Of a DNA stretch of 64,000 nt, positions 51,177-60,169 are shown in pieces (the stretch's first letter is position 1; every line of letters begins with the position of its first letter). A program made the position numbers and the translations under genes. The notes under the pieces were generated by a model. That model was not told the DNA's origin. It made no database searches and worked only from the letters and a program-made list of their open reading frames with translations. The stretch is from Marinomonas posidonica_A (GTDB lineage: Bacteria; Pseudomonadota; Gammaproteobacteria; Pseudomonadales; Marinomonadaceae), in NCBI RefSeq assembly GCF_043643765.1, contig NZ_JBHZSP010000001.1:62001-126000 (forward strand), read 5' to 3'.

Positions 51177-52352
51177 ATGAAGGCCGTTATCGTTGCTGCA
51201 GCAAGAACACCAATCGGTGCTTTTAATGGGGCTTTATCTTCATTGAGTGGAGTACAACTAGGTACCCAATTATTGTCTGGCATGTTAGCCAAACACCCTA
51301 TCTTAAAAGAGAACATTGATGAAGTTATTTTAGGTCAAGTACTGACCGCAGGGTGTGGTCAAAACCCTGCTCGGCAAACTGCGGTTCATTCTGGTCTACC
51401 AAAACATGTATCGGCGATGACGATCAATAAAGTATGTGGCTCCGGTTTGAAAGCTGTACAACTTGCAGCACAAGCCGTATTAAATGGCGATGCCAACATG
51501 GTTGTCGCTGGCGGGCAAGAAAGCATGAGCCAGGCTGCGCACGTATTACCAAACAGTCGTTCTGGTAAAAAAATGGGTAACTGGGAATTGTTAGATTCCA
51601 TGGTAACCGACGGTTTGTGGGATGCGTTTAATGATTATCACATGGGGCAAACAGCGGAAAACATTGCCAAACGTTGGGACATCAGTCGCCAAGAGCAAGA
51701 CGCTTTCGCCGCAAACTCTCAGCAAAAAGCCGCGCAGGCTCAAGCAACTGAGCGTTTTGTTGAAGAGATTTTGCCGGTTTCCATTCCACAGCGTAAAGGC
51801 GAGCCAGTCATTGTGGATGCAGATGAACAAATTCGTCCTTCAACCACTGCTGAATCGCTAGCGAAATTACGCCCTGCATTTGCTAAAGAAGGCACAGTGA
51901 CCGCAGGTAATGCGTCCACTTTAAACGATGGCGCAGCCATGGTCATTGTAACTTCAGATGTTGAAGCTAAGCGCTTAGGTTTACCAGTGTTAGCGGTCAT
52001 TGAAGCGGCAAGTGCAGCGGGTGTAGACCCTGAAATTATGGGGACGGGTCCGATTGCAGCAACACAAAAAGTATTGAGTAAAGCGAACTGGCAAGTGGCC
52101 GATCTGGATTTGATTGAAGCCAACGAAGCGTTCGCGGTTCAAGCGCTTTGTGTCAATAAAGAGCTTGGTTTAGACAGTGAAAAAGTCAACGTGAATGGTG
52201 GTGCCGTGGCGCTCGGTCACCCTATTGGAGCATCTGGATGCCGAATTTTGGTGACCTTGCTTCATGAAATGCAGCGCCAAAACCTTAAAAAGGGGCTTGC
52301 TACCTTATGCATCGGCGGCGGAATGGGTGTCGCTATGTTGGTATCTCGTTAA
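51177..52352 (+). CDS. atoB: Acetyl-CoA C-acetyltransferase (thiolase II)
   Basis: The 391-residue thiolase has the acyl-binding cysteine in INKVCGSGLKAVQLAAQA (about residue 88), AGGQESMSQAAHVLP, NEAFAVQALCVNKELG, the NVNGGAVALGHPIGASGCRILVTLL block with catalytic histidine, and the second cysteine in CIGGGMGVAMLV. It splits acetoacetyl-CoA into two acetyl-CoA. It is preceded by the two CoA-transferase genes and followed by the AtoE transporter, giving the complete ato degradation route. Confidence 0.95.
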   Translation: MKAVIVAAARTPIGAFNGALSSLSGVQLGTQLLSGMLAKHPILKENIDEVILGQVLTAGCGQNPARQTAVHSGLPKHVSAMTINKVCGSGLKAVQLAAQAVLNGDANMVVAGGQESMSQAAHVLPNSRSGKKMGNWELLDSMVTDGLWDAFNDYHMGQTAENIAKRWDISRQEQDAFAANSQQKAAQAQATERFVEEILPVSIPQRKGEPVIVDADEQIRPSTTAESLAKLRPAFAKEGTVTAGNASTLNDGAAMVIVTSDVEAKRLGLPVLAVIEAASAAGVDPEIMGTGPIAATQKVLSKANWQVADLDLIEANEAFAVQALCVNKELGLDSEKVNVNGGAVALGHPIGASGCRILVTLLHEMQRQNLKKGLATLCIGGGMGVAMLVSR

Positions 52353-52401
52353 AAGGTTTTGTACTAGATAGACCAAATAAATAAACGTAATAAAGTGGCA
52401 T

Positions 52402-52438
52402 AGCAGAAAGGGGGCTCCTAGTGATTCCCCTTTCTGCT
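52402..52438 (+). terminator. Strong intercistronic hairpin between thiolase and AtoE genes
   Basis: AGCAGAAAGGGG pairs with CCCCTTTCTGCT across a 13-base loop. It is followed by TTCGCTTTTG, a poor T tract, so it is probably a partial terminator or mRNA stabiliser lowering AtoE expression rather than a full stop. Confidence 0.55.
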
Positions 52439-52484
52439 TTCGCTTTTGTCGTCTAATAAAAAATATAAAAAACAGGATAAATTG

Positions 52485-53858
52485 ATGAACACTATCGAAC
52501 AAAAAAAGACAGTCTTACAAAGCGTAAGCCAATTTTTCGTAACGCTTTTACAGCGATACTTACCCGATCCCTTCATTTTCGCCATCGTATTAACATTTGT
52601 TGTGTTCTTGTTTGTGATGCCAAGTACAGGGCAAGGGCCAATGCAAGTGGTAAACGCATGGGCGGGTGGTTTTTGGAATTTGCTCAGTTTCTCTATGCAA
52701 ATGGCGATGGTGGTTGTGACGGGACATGCTATGGCCAGTGCGCCGGCGTTTAAACGCAAGTTGGCTATGCTGGCTGGTGTAGCGACAACGCCAGGACAAG
52801 CGATTATTCTCGTGACCGTTATTAGTGCTATGGCGTGTTGGGTAAACTGGGGCTTTGGTTTGGTTGTAGGTGCTATTTTTGCTCGTGAGATCGCCGCGCG
52901 AGTAAAAGGTGTGGATTACCGTTTGCTAATCGCTTCAGCGTACAGTGGCTTCTTATTTTGGCATGGCGGACTATCGGGTTCCGTTCCACTGTCTATTGCT
53001 GGTGGGAAAAATATTGAGGCGGTAACAAATGGCGCGGTAACGGCGGCAATACCAACATCAGAAACCATCTTTTCACCGATGAACTTGACGATTTTAGCGG
53101 TTATGTTTGTCACTATTCCGCTGTTAAATCGTTTGATGCACCCAGCTCCACAAGACACCATTACGATTGATGCTGAACTGTTGGAAGAGCAAGTCGTCGA
53201 CGTTGTTGAAAAAGAGAACATGACGCCAGCGGAGCGTCTTGAAAATAGTCGTACCTTGTCTTTGGCATTGGGCGTAATGGGCTTTGCTTATATTATTTAT
53301 TACTTCGTGACCAAAGGCTTCGCGCTTCACTTGAACATCGTCAATTTTACCTTCTTGTTCGCGGCTATCTTATTGCATGGTACGCCAAAAAGTTTGCTGA
53401 ATTCGATTTCTCAAGGGGCACGAAACTGTTCTGGTATCTTACTGCAATTTCCATTTTATGCCGGAATCATGGGCATGATGACCGCAACGGGTGATTCAGG
53501 CGCTTCGTTAGCTGGTGTTATTTCACAGGCATTTGTGTCTATTTCTAATGAAACCACTTTCCCTCTGTTCACCTTTTTGAGTGCGGGTATTGTTAACTTC
53601 TTCGTACCTTCTGGTGGTGGTCAATGGGCTGTGCAAGCACCTATTATGATGCCTGCTGGTGCTGCGCTTGGGGTAGATGCCGCGAAAACGGCGATGGCAA
53701 TTGCTTGGGGCGATGCGTGGACCAACATGATCCAACCATTCTGGGCCTTACCAGCATTGGCGATTGCCGGGCTTGGTGCAAAGGATGTGATGGGGTATTG
53801 CTTGATGGCATTGATCGGTTCTGGTGTGATTATTTCATTCGGTTTCTTAATTTTCTAA
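52485..53858 (+). CDS. atoE: Short-chain fatty acid transporter (AtoE family)
   Basis: This encodes 457 residues from the ATG at 52485 with AGGA upstream. The 12-segment inner membrane protein has LLQRYLPDPFIFAIVLTFVV, VVVTGHAMASAPAFKR, MACWVNWGFGLVVGAIFARE, FLFWHGGLSGSVPLSIA, and FFVPSGGGQWAVQAPIMMPA followed by GDAWTNMIQPFWALPALAIAG. These are hallmark AtoE blocks. It takes up acetoacetate or butyrate-like acids that the upstream enzymes degrade. Confidence 0.93.
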   Translation: MNTIEQKKTVLQSVSQFFVTLLQRYLPDPFIFAIVLTFVVFLFVMPSTGQGPMQVVNAWAGGFWNLLSFSMQMAMVVVTGHAMASAPAFKRKLAMLAGVATTPGQAIILVTVISAMACWVNWGFGLVVGAIFAREIAARVKGVDYRLLIASAYSGFLFWHGGLSGSVPLSIAGGKNIEAVTNGAVTAAIPTSETIFSPMNLTILAVMFVTIPLLNRLMHPAPQDTITIDAELLEEQVVDVVEKENMTPAERLENSRTLSLALGVMGFAYIIYYFVTKGFALHLNIVNFTFLFAAILLHGTPKSLLNSISQGARNCSGILLQFPFYAGIMGMMTATGDSGASLAGVISQAFVSISNETTFPLFTFLSAGIVNFFVPSGGGQWAVQAPIMMPAGAALGVDAAKTAMAIAWGDAWTNMIQPFWALPALAIAGLGAKDVMGYCLMALIGSGVIISFGFLIF

Positions 53859-53898
53859 GGGCATAGTCGATTTAATCTCAAGTTAGTATTTGATTGAA

Positions 53899-53934
53899 AA
53901 ACCACTGTTTGGATCATCCAAACAGTGGTTTTTT
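53899..53934 (+). terminator. Terminator after atoE
   Basis: AAACCACTGTTTGG, loop ATCA, CCAAACAGTGGTTT followed by T: a long perfect stem. Confidence 0.9.
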
Positions 53935-54041
53935 GTTTTAAGTTGGCTAATGTCTTGGTGGTTATAGATGTTATGCTTAGGAGTATTCCAATTAGGTTCG
54001 ACTTATAATGGCGGCAGTTTTTAGATTTTAATGGTTTATAT

Positions 54042-55058
54042 ATGTTACCGAGGTTCAACATTGTGCGCAGATTAAACAAGGCATTTAGTCTTAAGTTGTG
54101 GCTGGCGAGCCTGTTTTTAATGTCTAGTGTGCAAGCCAATGCCATTGAAAATTTTGTCTCTGCAACACTAGATAATGATGTATTTGTAGGTAAAGATAAC
54201 GGCTACACCAATGGTATTTATTTTTCTTTTTATAATGTTGCAAATCGTTTAAATCCCAGCTTTTTAGTTCGTCCATTGCTGTGGAGTATGCCAAATGGGC
54301 GTGTTTATAATACGATCAATGTTAATAGTATTGGTCAAACATTAACGACGGCGGAAGACATTACGCAAGAAATTCCACCGGATAACTCTTTACCTTACTC
54401 TGGCTTGCTTAAGTACACCAATGCTTATGTCACGGTGGGTCCCTATTATGCGGATTGGGTTAGTACATCTTTAGGCATCGTTGGGCCTGCTGCAAAGGGT
54501 GAGCAGACGCAAAACGGTGTTCACAGAGCCATTGGGGTGAAAGAAGCGCAAGGTTGGGATACTCAATTAAAGAATGAAGTCGTATTTGGCTTTTCTCGTG
54601 GCCGTGCTTGGCGAGTGCTTGCGACAGGTTCAGATACTATGGATTTGCTGGTTGGTGGGCAGGTAAGTCTTGGTACCATTACCAGTGGATTAAATGCTGG
54701 GGTGATGCTGCGTGTCGGTCAAAACCTTCAGGATTCTTATGCCACGGTTTTATTAGCAAACTCTAGAGCATCTAATCCTATTGGGGTGAACAATAGTTGG
54801 TTTATTTATGCTGGTTTGTCCAGCAACTATATTTACAATCAAATATTTACGGATGGAAATACCTTTCGAGATAGCCGCTCAATAGATTACGATCATAATT
54901 ACAATACCTTTACCGCTGGGATTACCTACTCAGTGGGCGGGCATGGCGCACTAACGTTTGCTTATAACTCGTCTTTTTCCGAAGAGGAAACGGAAAGAAG
55001 TCGTCAAACTGAAAAGCTGAGCCGTTATGGAACCTTAACGCTTGCTTGGCAAATTTAG
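54042..55058 (+). CDS. LpxR-like lipid A deacylase family outer membrane protein, copy 1
   Basis: The 338-residue protein has a signal peptide ending VQANA. An internal GTG at 54060, after GAGG, is an alternative start. The mature part begins with the LpxR/DUF2219 pattern SATLDNDVFVGKDNGYTNGIY, including the N-D pair that binds calcium in LpxR, and later HRAIGVKEAQGWDTQLKNE with the catalytic-type histidine and glutamate. A beta-barrel ends FAW-like (LTLAWQI), an outer-membrane C-terminal signature. LpxR removes the 3' acyl chains of lipid A. The neighbour 290 bases downstream is a close paralogue. Confidence 0.82.
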   Translation: MLPRFNIVRRLNKAFSLKLWLASLFLMSSVQANAIENFVSATLDNDVFVGKDNGYTNGIYFSFYNVANRLNPSFLVRPLLWSMPNGRVYNTINVNSIGQTLTTAEDITQEIPPDNSLPYSGLLKYTNAYVTVGPYYADWVSTSLGIVGPAAKGEQTQNGVHRAIGVKEAQGWDTQLKNEVVFGFSRGRAWRVLATGSDTMDLLVGGQVSLGTITSGLNAGVMLRVGQNLQDSYATVLLANSRASNPIGVNNSWFIYAGLSSNYIYNQIFTDGNTFRDSRSIDYDHNYNTFTAGITYSVGGHGALTFAYNSSFSEEETERSRQTEKLSRYGTLTLAWQI

Positions 55059-55103
55059 TTTTTAGGCCCAGTGCGTCGAACTATTGAAGGCCATAAAGAT
55101 CAT

Positions 55104-55142
55104 AAAAACCACTATTTGAAAACGGTCGGTAGTGGTTTTTTT
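55104..55142 (+). terminator. Terminator after the first LpxR-like gene
   Basis: AAACCACTA, loop of about 14 bases, TAGTGGTTT followed by T. It separates the two paralogues into independent transcripts. Confidence 0.75.
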
Positions 55143-55348
55143 GATAATGTGAATTGCGTTCAATACTGAGAACCCCCTTCGCTCATCCAGAAAAGTCACT
55201 TTCCTTACACAAAAATCGATTTATTTCAAAATTTTCCTAAAACTGTTGTTTAACTTCCACATTGTTATATCTCTTGTCCAGCTTAAGTTGAATTTGTTCA
55301 AATTATAATAATTGGTAATTTAGAATCCGTTGCCAATGTAGGTTAAAA

Positions 55349-56413
55349 ATGAAAAAAATGAAAAATATCAGTCAGGATGATGCCAGTCGTTCGACCGTCG
55401 AAAGGGCCATTGAGTCAATGAAAAAATCGTTAACAATCCGACAATTGATATTGTGCTTGTCGGTTTTGAGTGCGATTCCTGCGCAAGCTGAGACTCACTG
55501 GGTATCTGCTACATTGGATAATGACTTCTTTGTTAATGAAGATAATGGCTATACCAATGGCATTTATGTCTCGCTTTATGATGTTTACGATGACGTTATA
55601 GCGCTACCAAAGCCCGATGCTTGGGTTATGCCATTGGCATGGAGTTTGTCACATGAAAATATAGGTCAAGCGGTCAACGTCTATAGCTTTGGTCAATCAT
55701 TAACGACTCCTTCAGATCTCACTCTATCGAATCCACCAAAAGATTCTTTACCGTATTCGGGGTTGATTAGTTTCACTAATACTTACGTTGTAGTAAGTCC
55801 AAATTATGCAGATAAAGTAAGTACTACATTGGGAATTGTCGGGCCAATTGCCTTGGGTAAACAAACTCAGAAAACCATCCATAAAATTATTTCTGCTCAA
55901 GAGCCGATGGGGTGGGACACGCAATTGGAGAATGAATTGGTCTTTCAATTTTCGCGTGGGAGAACTTGGCGGTCTTGGGTATCAGAGAGCAATAATATGG
56001 ATGTATTAACGGGGATTGAAGGTGGGCTAGGAACGCTTAAAAGTGAGGTCGGTGCAGGTTTTATGTTGCGCTATGGACGTAATCTGAATGAATCCTTTCC
56101 GACGGTTTTACTCACTGATACACGGGCATCGAATCCATTAGCCGTAAACCGCGGTTGGTTTGTGTATGCAGGGTTGAAGTTTGATTACACCTTTAATCAA
56201 ATATTTACCGATGGTAATACCTTCCGTAATAGTCGATCCATAGACTATGATCACAACAACAATATGTTCACATCAGGCCTAACCTATGCTTGGGATGAGG
56301 CTTCTTTATCCTTTGCTATCAATTCACCATTTAGTTTAAACGGCCGTAAAAATGCGCGTGAAATGGATAAATTGACGCGCTATGGTACGTTAACCTTTGC
56401 TTGGCAGTTATAG
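55349..56413 (+). CDS. LpxR-like lipid A deacylase family outer membrane protein, copy 2
   Basis: The 354-residue protein parallels copy 1 over its whole mature length: SATLDNDFFVNEDNGYTNGIY, KTIHKIISAQEPMGWDTQLENE, GNTFRNSRSIDYDHNNNMF and a final LTFAWQL. The proper signal peptide seems to begin at the ATG at 55418 (MKKSLTIRQLILCLSVLSAI, ending AQA), so the annotated first ATG may add about 23 residues. Both conserved N-D and H/E positions are kept, suggesting an active enzyme. It is a tandem duplicate that has diverged in loops. Confidence 0.82.
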   Translation: MKKMKNISQDDASRSTVERAIESMKKSLTIRQLILCLSVLSAIPAQAETHWVSATLDNDFFVNEDNGYTNGIYVSLYDVYDDVIALPKPDAWVMPLAWSLSHENIGQAVNVYSFGQSLTTPSDLTLSNPPKDSLPYSGLISFTNTYVVVSPNYADKVSTTLGIVGPIALGKQTQKTIHKIISAQEPMGWDTQLENELVFQFSRGRTWRSWVSESNNMDVLTGIEGGLGTLKSEVGAGFMLRYGRNLNESFPTVLLTDTRASNPLAVNRGWFVYAGLKFDYTFNQIFTDGNTFRNSRSIDYDHNNNMFTSGLTYAWDEASLSFAINSPFSLNGRKNAREMDKLTRYGTLTFAWQL

Positions 56414-56430
56414 TATTACTTCGTTTCATA

Positions 56431-56475
56431 AAAAAACCTCCAGTATTCATTATTTTAATACAGGAGGTTTTTGTG
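56431..56475. terminator. Bidirectional terminator between convergent genes
   Basis: AAAACCTCCAGTATT pairs with AATACAGGAGGTTTT (one A-A mismatch), with flanking A and T runs. It serves both the LpxR-like gene and the leftward DsbA-like gene. Confidence 0.85.
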
Positions 56476-56490
56476 TCACTGATACTCGCC

Positions 56491-57111
56491 TTATACCAAA
56501 GACGCTAAATACGCTTTCCATTCAGTTGGCTTACCGTAGTAAGAACTGTGAGGTAAGCGAACGAACTGGCCATCTTTTTCCATGATCAAGGTCGGAAAAC
56601 CGCTTACCTGTAACTGTCCCATCAGCTTTTGGCTTTCTTGGATCTCTTCCATCATGGTAGATGTCGCTTCAGCCATTTTTACTTTCCAAGTGGCTTCATC
56701 CAGACCTATCGTAACCGCTAAAGCTTGTAACGCTTCTGGTTTATCCAGTTCTTTACCATCTTGGTAATGCGCTTCTTGAATCGTTTTCAGCATCAAATGT
56801 GGTTCAATGCCCATCTCAATGCCAACCAAAAAGGCTTGGGTTGGTAAGTATGAGTCAAGAACAAATTCGCCACTGTTTGCTACTCTCGCTTTGTAAGCAT
56901 CGCCAAAGTGGGCTTTGGTCATCGTGGCAATTTGACCATCGGCCTGCAGAATGTGCTGTCTAAAAGACGGATCAATCGCACGTTTCGGAATCATGCCACC
57001 TGGGTGGTAATGAATTTCGAACTCAGTCATCTCTGCTAGTATTCCAATTAACGATGTTGCTCCGTAACACCAACCACACATTGGGTCGAAAAAATAATGT
57101 ACTTTTACCAT
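56491..57111 (-). CDS. DsbA-family thioredoxin-like oxidoreductase
   Basis: The 206-residue protein starts MVKVHYFFDPMCGWCYGAT; CGWC is the redox-active C-x-x-C at residues 12-15, and YHPGGMIP and QVSGFPTLIMEKDG (cis-proline loop) follow. The helical insert and absence of a signal peptide place it in the FrnE/PA2351-like cytoplasmic group. It overlaps the MBL gene upstream by 7 bases, so the two are co-expressed. The partner substrate is unknown. Confidence 0.85.
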   Translation of the reverse strand: MVKVHYFFDPMCGWCYGATSLIGILAEMTEFEIHYHPGGMIPKRAIDPSFRQHILQADGQIATMTKAHFGDAYKARVANSGEFVLDSYLPTQAFLVGIEMGIEPHLMLKTIQEAHYQDGKELDKPEALQALAVTIGLDEATWKVKMAEATSTMMEEIQESQKLMGQLQVSGFPTLIMEKDGQFVRLPHSSYYGKPTEWKAYLASLV

Positions 57112-57971
57112 TTCATTTCACCTTTATGGACTTTCGCTGCGATGTTTAGGTTCAAAGCACCTTGTGCATTTGGGTATTTCGCTGTCATTGTTTTAATAAA
57201 TTCTGCGCTGTCTTTGCTGTCCATTTTGGCTTGTTGGAAGGCATTGATGTAGTCAAGAGAATACGTAATGTTCTCAGCCGTTAATGCTGTGCCTTTTGCC
57301 ATATGACCAGGAACAACCGTTGTTGGTTTAAGTGCAAGCATTTCTTTCAATTGTGCTTTCCAAGCTTCTTGAGACTCATCTGATTGTGCATCAGCCATCC
57401 ACAAGTGCATGTTTCCGAAGATCGCTACGTTACCCAAAATCGCTTTGTTTGATGGGATCCAAAGGTAAGGGCGGTGGGCTAACACACCTTCCGTACCACG
57501 AATCTCAATGGTTTGACCATCAATCGTCAAAGTAGATTGAGTGTAAGCGGAAGGGACGATAGGTGCGACTGGTGCGTTCGCGCCCATTTGAGGCCCCCAA
57601 AAAGCCAATTTACCTGCCATTTTTTCTTCAATAACTTTTTTTACAGCAGGCGTAGTAATGATGTCTGCTTTTGGAAAAATGTTGTGCAGAGTTTCCGCAC
57701 CAAAATAATAGTCTGGATCTGCTTGGCTAATAAAAATGGTTTTGAGTTCTTTTTTAGAATCCAATACTTTAGCGGCAATGCGCAGAGCATCTGCTTTAGT
57801 GAAACCAGCATCAATCACCATGGCTTCTGTTTCACCGTATACCAGAGTTGAGTTAACACTAAAGCTGCTAGGAGCCGCGTTATAAACATCGAGTGTTAAA
57901 GGTTTATTGTCTGCAGCAAAAGCTGAGTGAGCGATAAGTGCAGAAGCAGCGAATGTAATCAGTTTTTTCAT
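57105..57971 (-). CDS. Periplasmic MBL-fold hydrolase with altered metal motif
   Basis: The 288-residue protein has a Sec signal peptide (about 1-20, ending SAFAA). The MBL fold is visible from VYGETEAMVIDAGFTKADAL onward. The usual H-x-H-x-D-H metal motif reads Q-A-D-P-D-Y (ISQADPDYYFGAETL), so only the aspartates remain, while a later histidine is kept (VVPGHMAKGT). Metal content or chemistry is therefore uncertain. It is first gene of a two-gene leftward unit with the DsbA-like gene and is divergent from a LysR gene. Confidence 0.8.
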   Translation of the reverse strand: MKKLITFAASALIAHSAFAADNKPLTLDVYNAAPSSFSVNSTLVYGETEAMVIDAGFTKADALRIAAKVLDSKKELKTIFISQADPDYYFGAETLHNIFPKADIITTPAVKKVIEEKMAGKLAFWGPQMGANAPVAPIVPSAYTQSTLTIDGQTIEIRGTEGVLAHRPYLWIPSNKAILGNVAIFGNMHLWMADAQSDESQEAWKAQLKEMLALKPTTVVPGHMAKGTALTAENITYSLDYINAFQQAKMDSKDSAEFIKTMTAKYPNAQGALNLNIAAKVHKGEMKW

Positions 57972-58091
57972 GTTGTCTCTCCAAAGAGCTAATGTTTAAT
58001 TCATGTGGTCATAATAGAGAATTGACGTGCTCGGAAAAATACATAAAAATGAACATTATTGTTTCTTAAATCGTTCAAGTTGGAAGCTAAT

Positions 58092-58991
58092 ATGGATAGA
58101 GTGACGGCCGCAAAGGTGTTTATTGATGTTGCGCAATCGCGCAGTTTTTCTCGTACTGCTGATCGTCTAAATATGTCTCGTCCTATGGTGACACGATATA
58201 TAGAAGCCATGGAAGACTGGTTGAAGATTCGTCTATTGCATCGTACTACGCGGAAGATATCACTGACGAGTGCTGGTGAAGCCAGTTTAAAAGACATCGA
58301 ACTTTGGTTGGAGCAAGCTGATAATTTTATTTCTTTAGTAAATATTGATGACGAATTATCAGGGTTGGTCCGAATGACTTCCAGTATGTCGTTTGGTTTT
58401 TCCCAATTGATGCCAGCAATTCAGGATTTCATGGCACAGCATCCTAAAGTGCATATCGACATCGACTTAGAAGACAGCACCGCCGATCTAACCGAGAAAA
58501 GCATCGACCTAGCGATACGAATTGCCTCTAATCCAGACCCATCTTTAATTGGTAAGCCCATCGCACGGTGTGAGTCCGTTCTGGTCGCATCACCTGCCTA
58601 CTTAGACAAAGCTCAACACGTATTGGGTGATATTCAGCAACCGCAAGATTTATCGAAACATGACTGCTTGGGCTATAAAAACTTTGAGCAACATATCTGG
58701 CATTTATCGAAACACGAGCAATTTGAATCGATCACTGTCGATTGTCGCTTAACCATCAATGAAGCCACATCGATACTTCACGGTACGCTCAATGGTGTGG
58801 GCATTAGTATGTTGCCAACGTATTTAGTGAATCGCTACATCAACGATGGACGTTTGTGCCATGTATTACCCGAGTGGAAACCAAAAGACATGGACATCTA
58901 CGCCTTGTATTCGTCTAGAAAGCACCTATCGCCCAATGTTCGAGCCTTGATTGATCATTTAGAACAATACTTTGCTCAGCATCCTTGGTGA
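58092..58991 (+). CDS. LysR-family regulator divergent to the MBL-DsbA unit
   Basis: This encodes 299 residues starting MDRVTAAKVFIDVAQSRSFS at the ATG at 58092; the frame from 58059 has no ribosome site. The HTH is SFSRTADRLNMSRPMVTRYIEAME and the effector domain contains GLVRMTSSMSFGFSQLMPAI and DLEDSTADLTEKSIDLAIRI. It is close to the PA0477/DmlR-like subgroup. The 120-base gap to the MBL start suggests it controls that gene and itself. Confidence 0.9.
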   Translation: MDRVTAAKVFIDVAQSRSFSRTADRLNMSRPMVTRYIEAMEDWLKIRLLHRTTRKISLTSAGEASLKDIELWLEQADNFISLVNIDDELSGLVRMTSSMSFGFSQLMPAIQDFMAQHPKVHIDIDLEDSTADLTEKSIDLAIRIASNPDPSLIGKPIARCESVLVASPAYLDKAQHVLGDIQQPQDLSKHDCLGYKNFEQHIWHLSKHEQFESITVDCRLTINEATSILHGTLNGVGISMLPTYLVNRYINDGRLCHVLPEWKPKDMDIYALYSSRKHLSPNVRALIDHLEQYFAQHPW

Positions 58992-59040
58992 GTTAGTTAG
59001 ATCTGCGCGTTAACTAGATAAATGTGCTGATTTGAATGGT

Positions 59041-59898
59041 TTAATTTGCTCTAAACCATTCTGCCAATTCCTGCCATTGCTCTTCCGATTGCGCCGCGAG
59101 CATTTCCCCATCTAGCATACTTGGGCTGTATTCTTCGCCGCTGAGTAGACGGCACACACCGCCCGTTTCCGTGAAGATCAGCACTCCAGCCGCGTGGTCC
59201 CAAGGCATCATTTTATAGGTTAGGCTAAATTGAAAATGCCCCAGTGCCATCTGTCGGTAAGCGGGGCAAGAAGGCAGGTTGTTGATGCGAGCAAAGCGTG
59301 TCGCCTTGATAGCAAAGTCTTTTTTTCGGTCACCGACATAGGAATGAATCGACATGATGCCAGCGTGTTGTTCTAGCGGTGTGTCTGCTTGAATGTGCAA
59401 TGCGACAGGGGCGGTTTCAGGTGCTGTATAGCTACCTCGTTCCGCCTGAGTCGTGGCTTGATAATACGCGCCTTGTCCTTTATTCGCATAAATCCAATCA
59501 TCGTTTACTGGGTCATAAAGCACACCAAAACGAGTAATTCCTTTGACGACGACAGCCAAAATGATGCCGAAATCAGAAAGTCCGTGAGCAAAGTTCCAAG
59601 TACCATCAATAGGGTCAATGATGACACAAGTATCGGCTGTTGCAATTTTATCTGTCGTTGTTGGGTCTTCGGCGACGGCTTCTTCACCGACAATGGCCCA
59701 GTCAGGAAAACAGCGCTGAATTTCATGGGTAATAAAATCTTCACTGGCTTGATCGGCAATGGTGACCAAATCACTACGGCTGGTTTTTTCTTTGATATCT
59801 TGGCTGTCGAGTTGGCGAAAATGAGGCATAACAATCTCTTGGCCGGTACGACGTAGAATATTGATTAACGTGTCTTGCGTTTTTTGGTCGAGATTCAT
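59041..59898 (-). CDS. Inositol monophosphatase family phosphatase
   Basis: The 285-residue protein has IMPase motifs: the EE metal pair in WAIVGEEAV, DPIDGTWNFAHGLSDFGI (D-P-I-D-G-T), and MPWDHAAGVLIFTETGG (W-D-x-A-A-G). It removes phosphate from a sugar or inositol phosphate using magnesium. It is transcribed away from the sugar operon to the right, sharing about 270 bases of control region, so it may act on an intermediate of that pathway, but this is only positional. Confidence 0.9.
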   Translation of the reverse strand: MNLDQKTQDTLINILRRTGQEIVMPHFRQLDSQDIKEKTSRSDLVTIADQASEDFITHEIQRCFPDWAIVGEEAVAEDPTTTDKIATADTCVIIDPIDGTWNFAHGLSDFGIILAVVVKGITRFGVLYDPVNDDWIYANKGQGAYYQATTQAERGSYTAPETAPVALHIQADTPLEQHAGIMSIHSYVGDRKKDFAIKATRFARINNLPSCPAYRQMALGHFQFSLTYKMMPWDHAAGVLIFTETGGVCRLLSGEEYSPSMLDGEMLAAQSEEQWQELAEWFRAN

Positions 59899-60008
59899 AC
59901 TGCCTTACTCCGCTGCATTTCCTTTGGGTGCATCTATTATACGGCATGAGTATGACAATTAGTTTATTGAGTTTGGATATCTTGCCATGACATTTTTTAG
60001 GTGAGGTG

Positions 60009-60036
60009 TTGACAAGGTTAAGATAAAACATAAGAA
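60009..60036 (+). promoter_or_regulatory. Candidate promoter of the transketolase-kinase operon
   Basis: A consensus -35 TTGACA (60009-60014) is followed after 16 bases by a weak -10, TAAGAA (60031-60036). Transcription would start near 60043, just before the first copy of the palindrome, so a bound repressor could block elongation or initiation. Confidence 0.45.
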
Positions 60037-60050
60037 TAAAGATTCGAATA

Positions 60051-60064
60051 TGAATATATATTCA
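60051..60064. promoter_or_regulatory. Operator-like palindrome, copy 1
   Basis: TGAATATATATTCA, a perfect palindrome containing GAATATATATTC, upstream of the transketolase operon. The same core appears at 60125 and 63657. Confidence 0.6.
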
Positions 60065-60124
60065 AAAATAGTGGTAAGTAAACAAATAGACTTTGTGTTG
60101 GGAGTCTTTTTTTAGTTCTTTTGA

Positions 60125-60136
60125 GAATATATATTC
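60125..60136. promoter_or_regulatory. Operator-like palindrome, copy 2
   Basis: GAATATATATTC, 33 bases before the transketolase start codon and 74 bases (about seven helical turns) from copy 1, on the same DNA face if B-form. This spacing suits cooperative binding or looping. Confidence 0.6.
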
Positions 60137-60169
60137 AGTAAAGAATTTTAATTTTATATAGGAGGGGTC

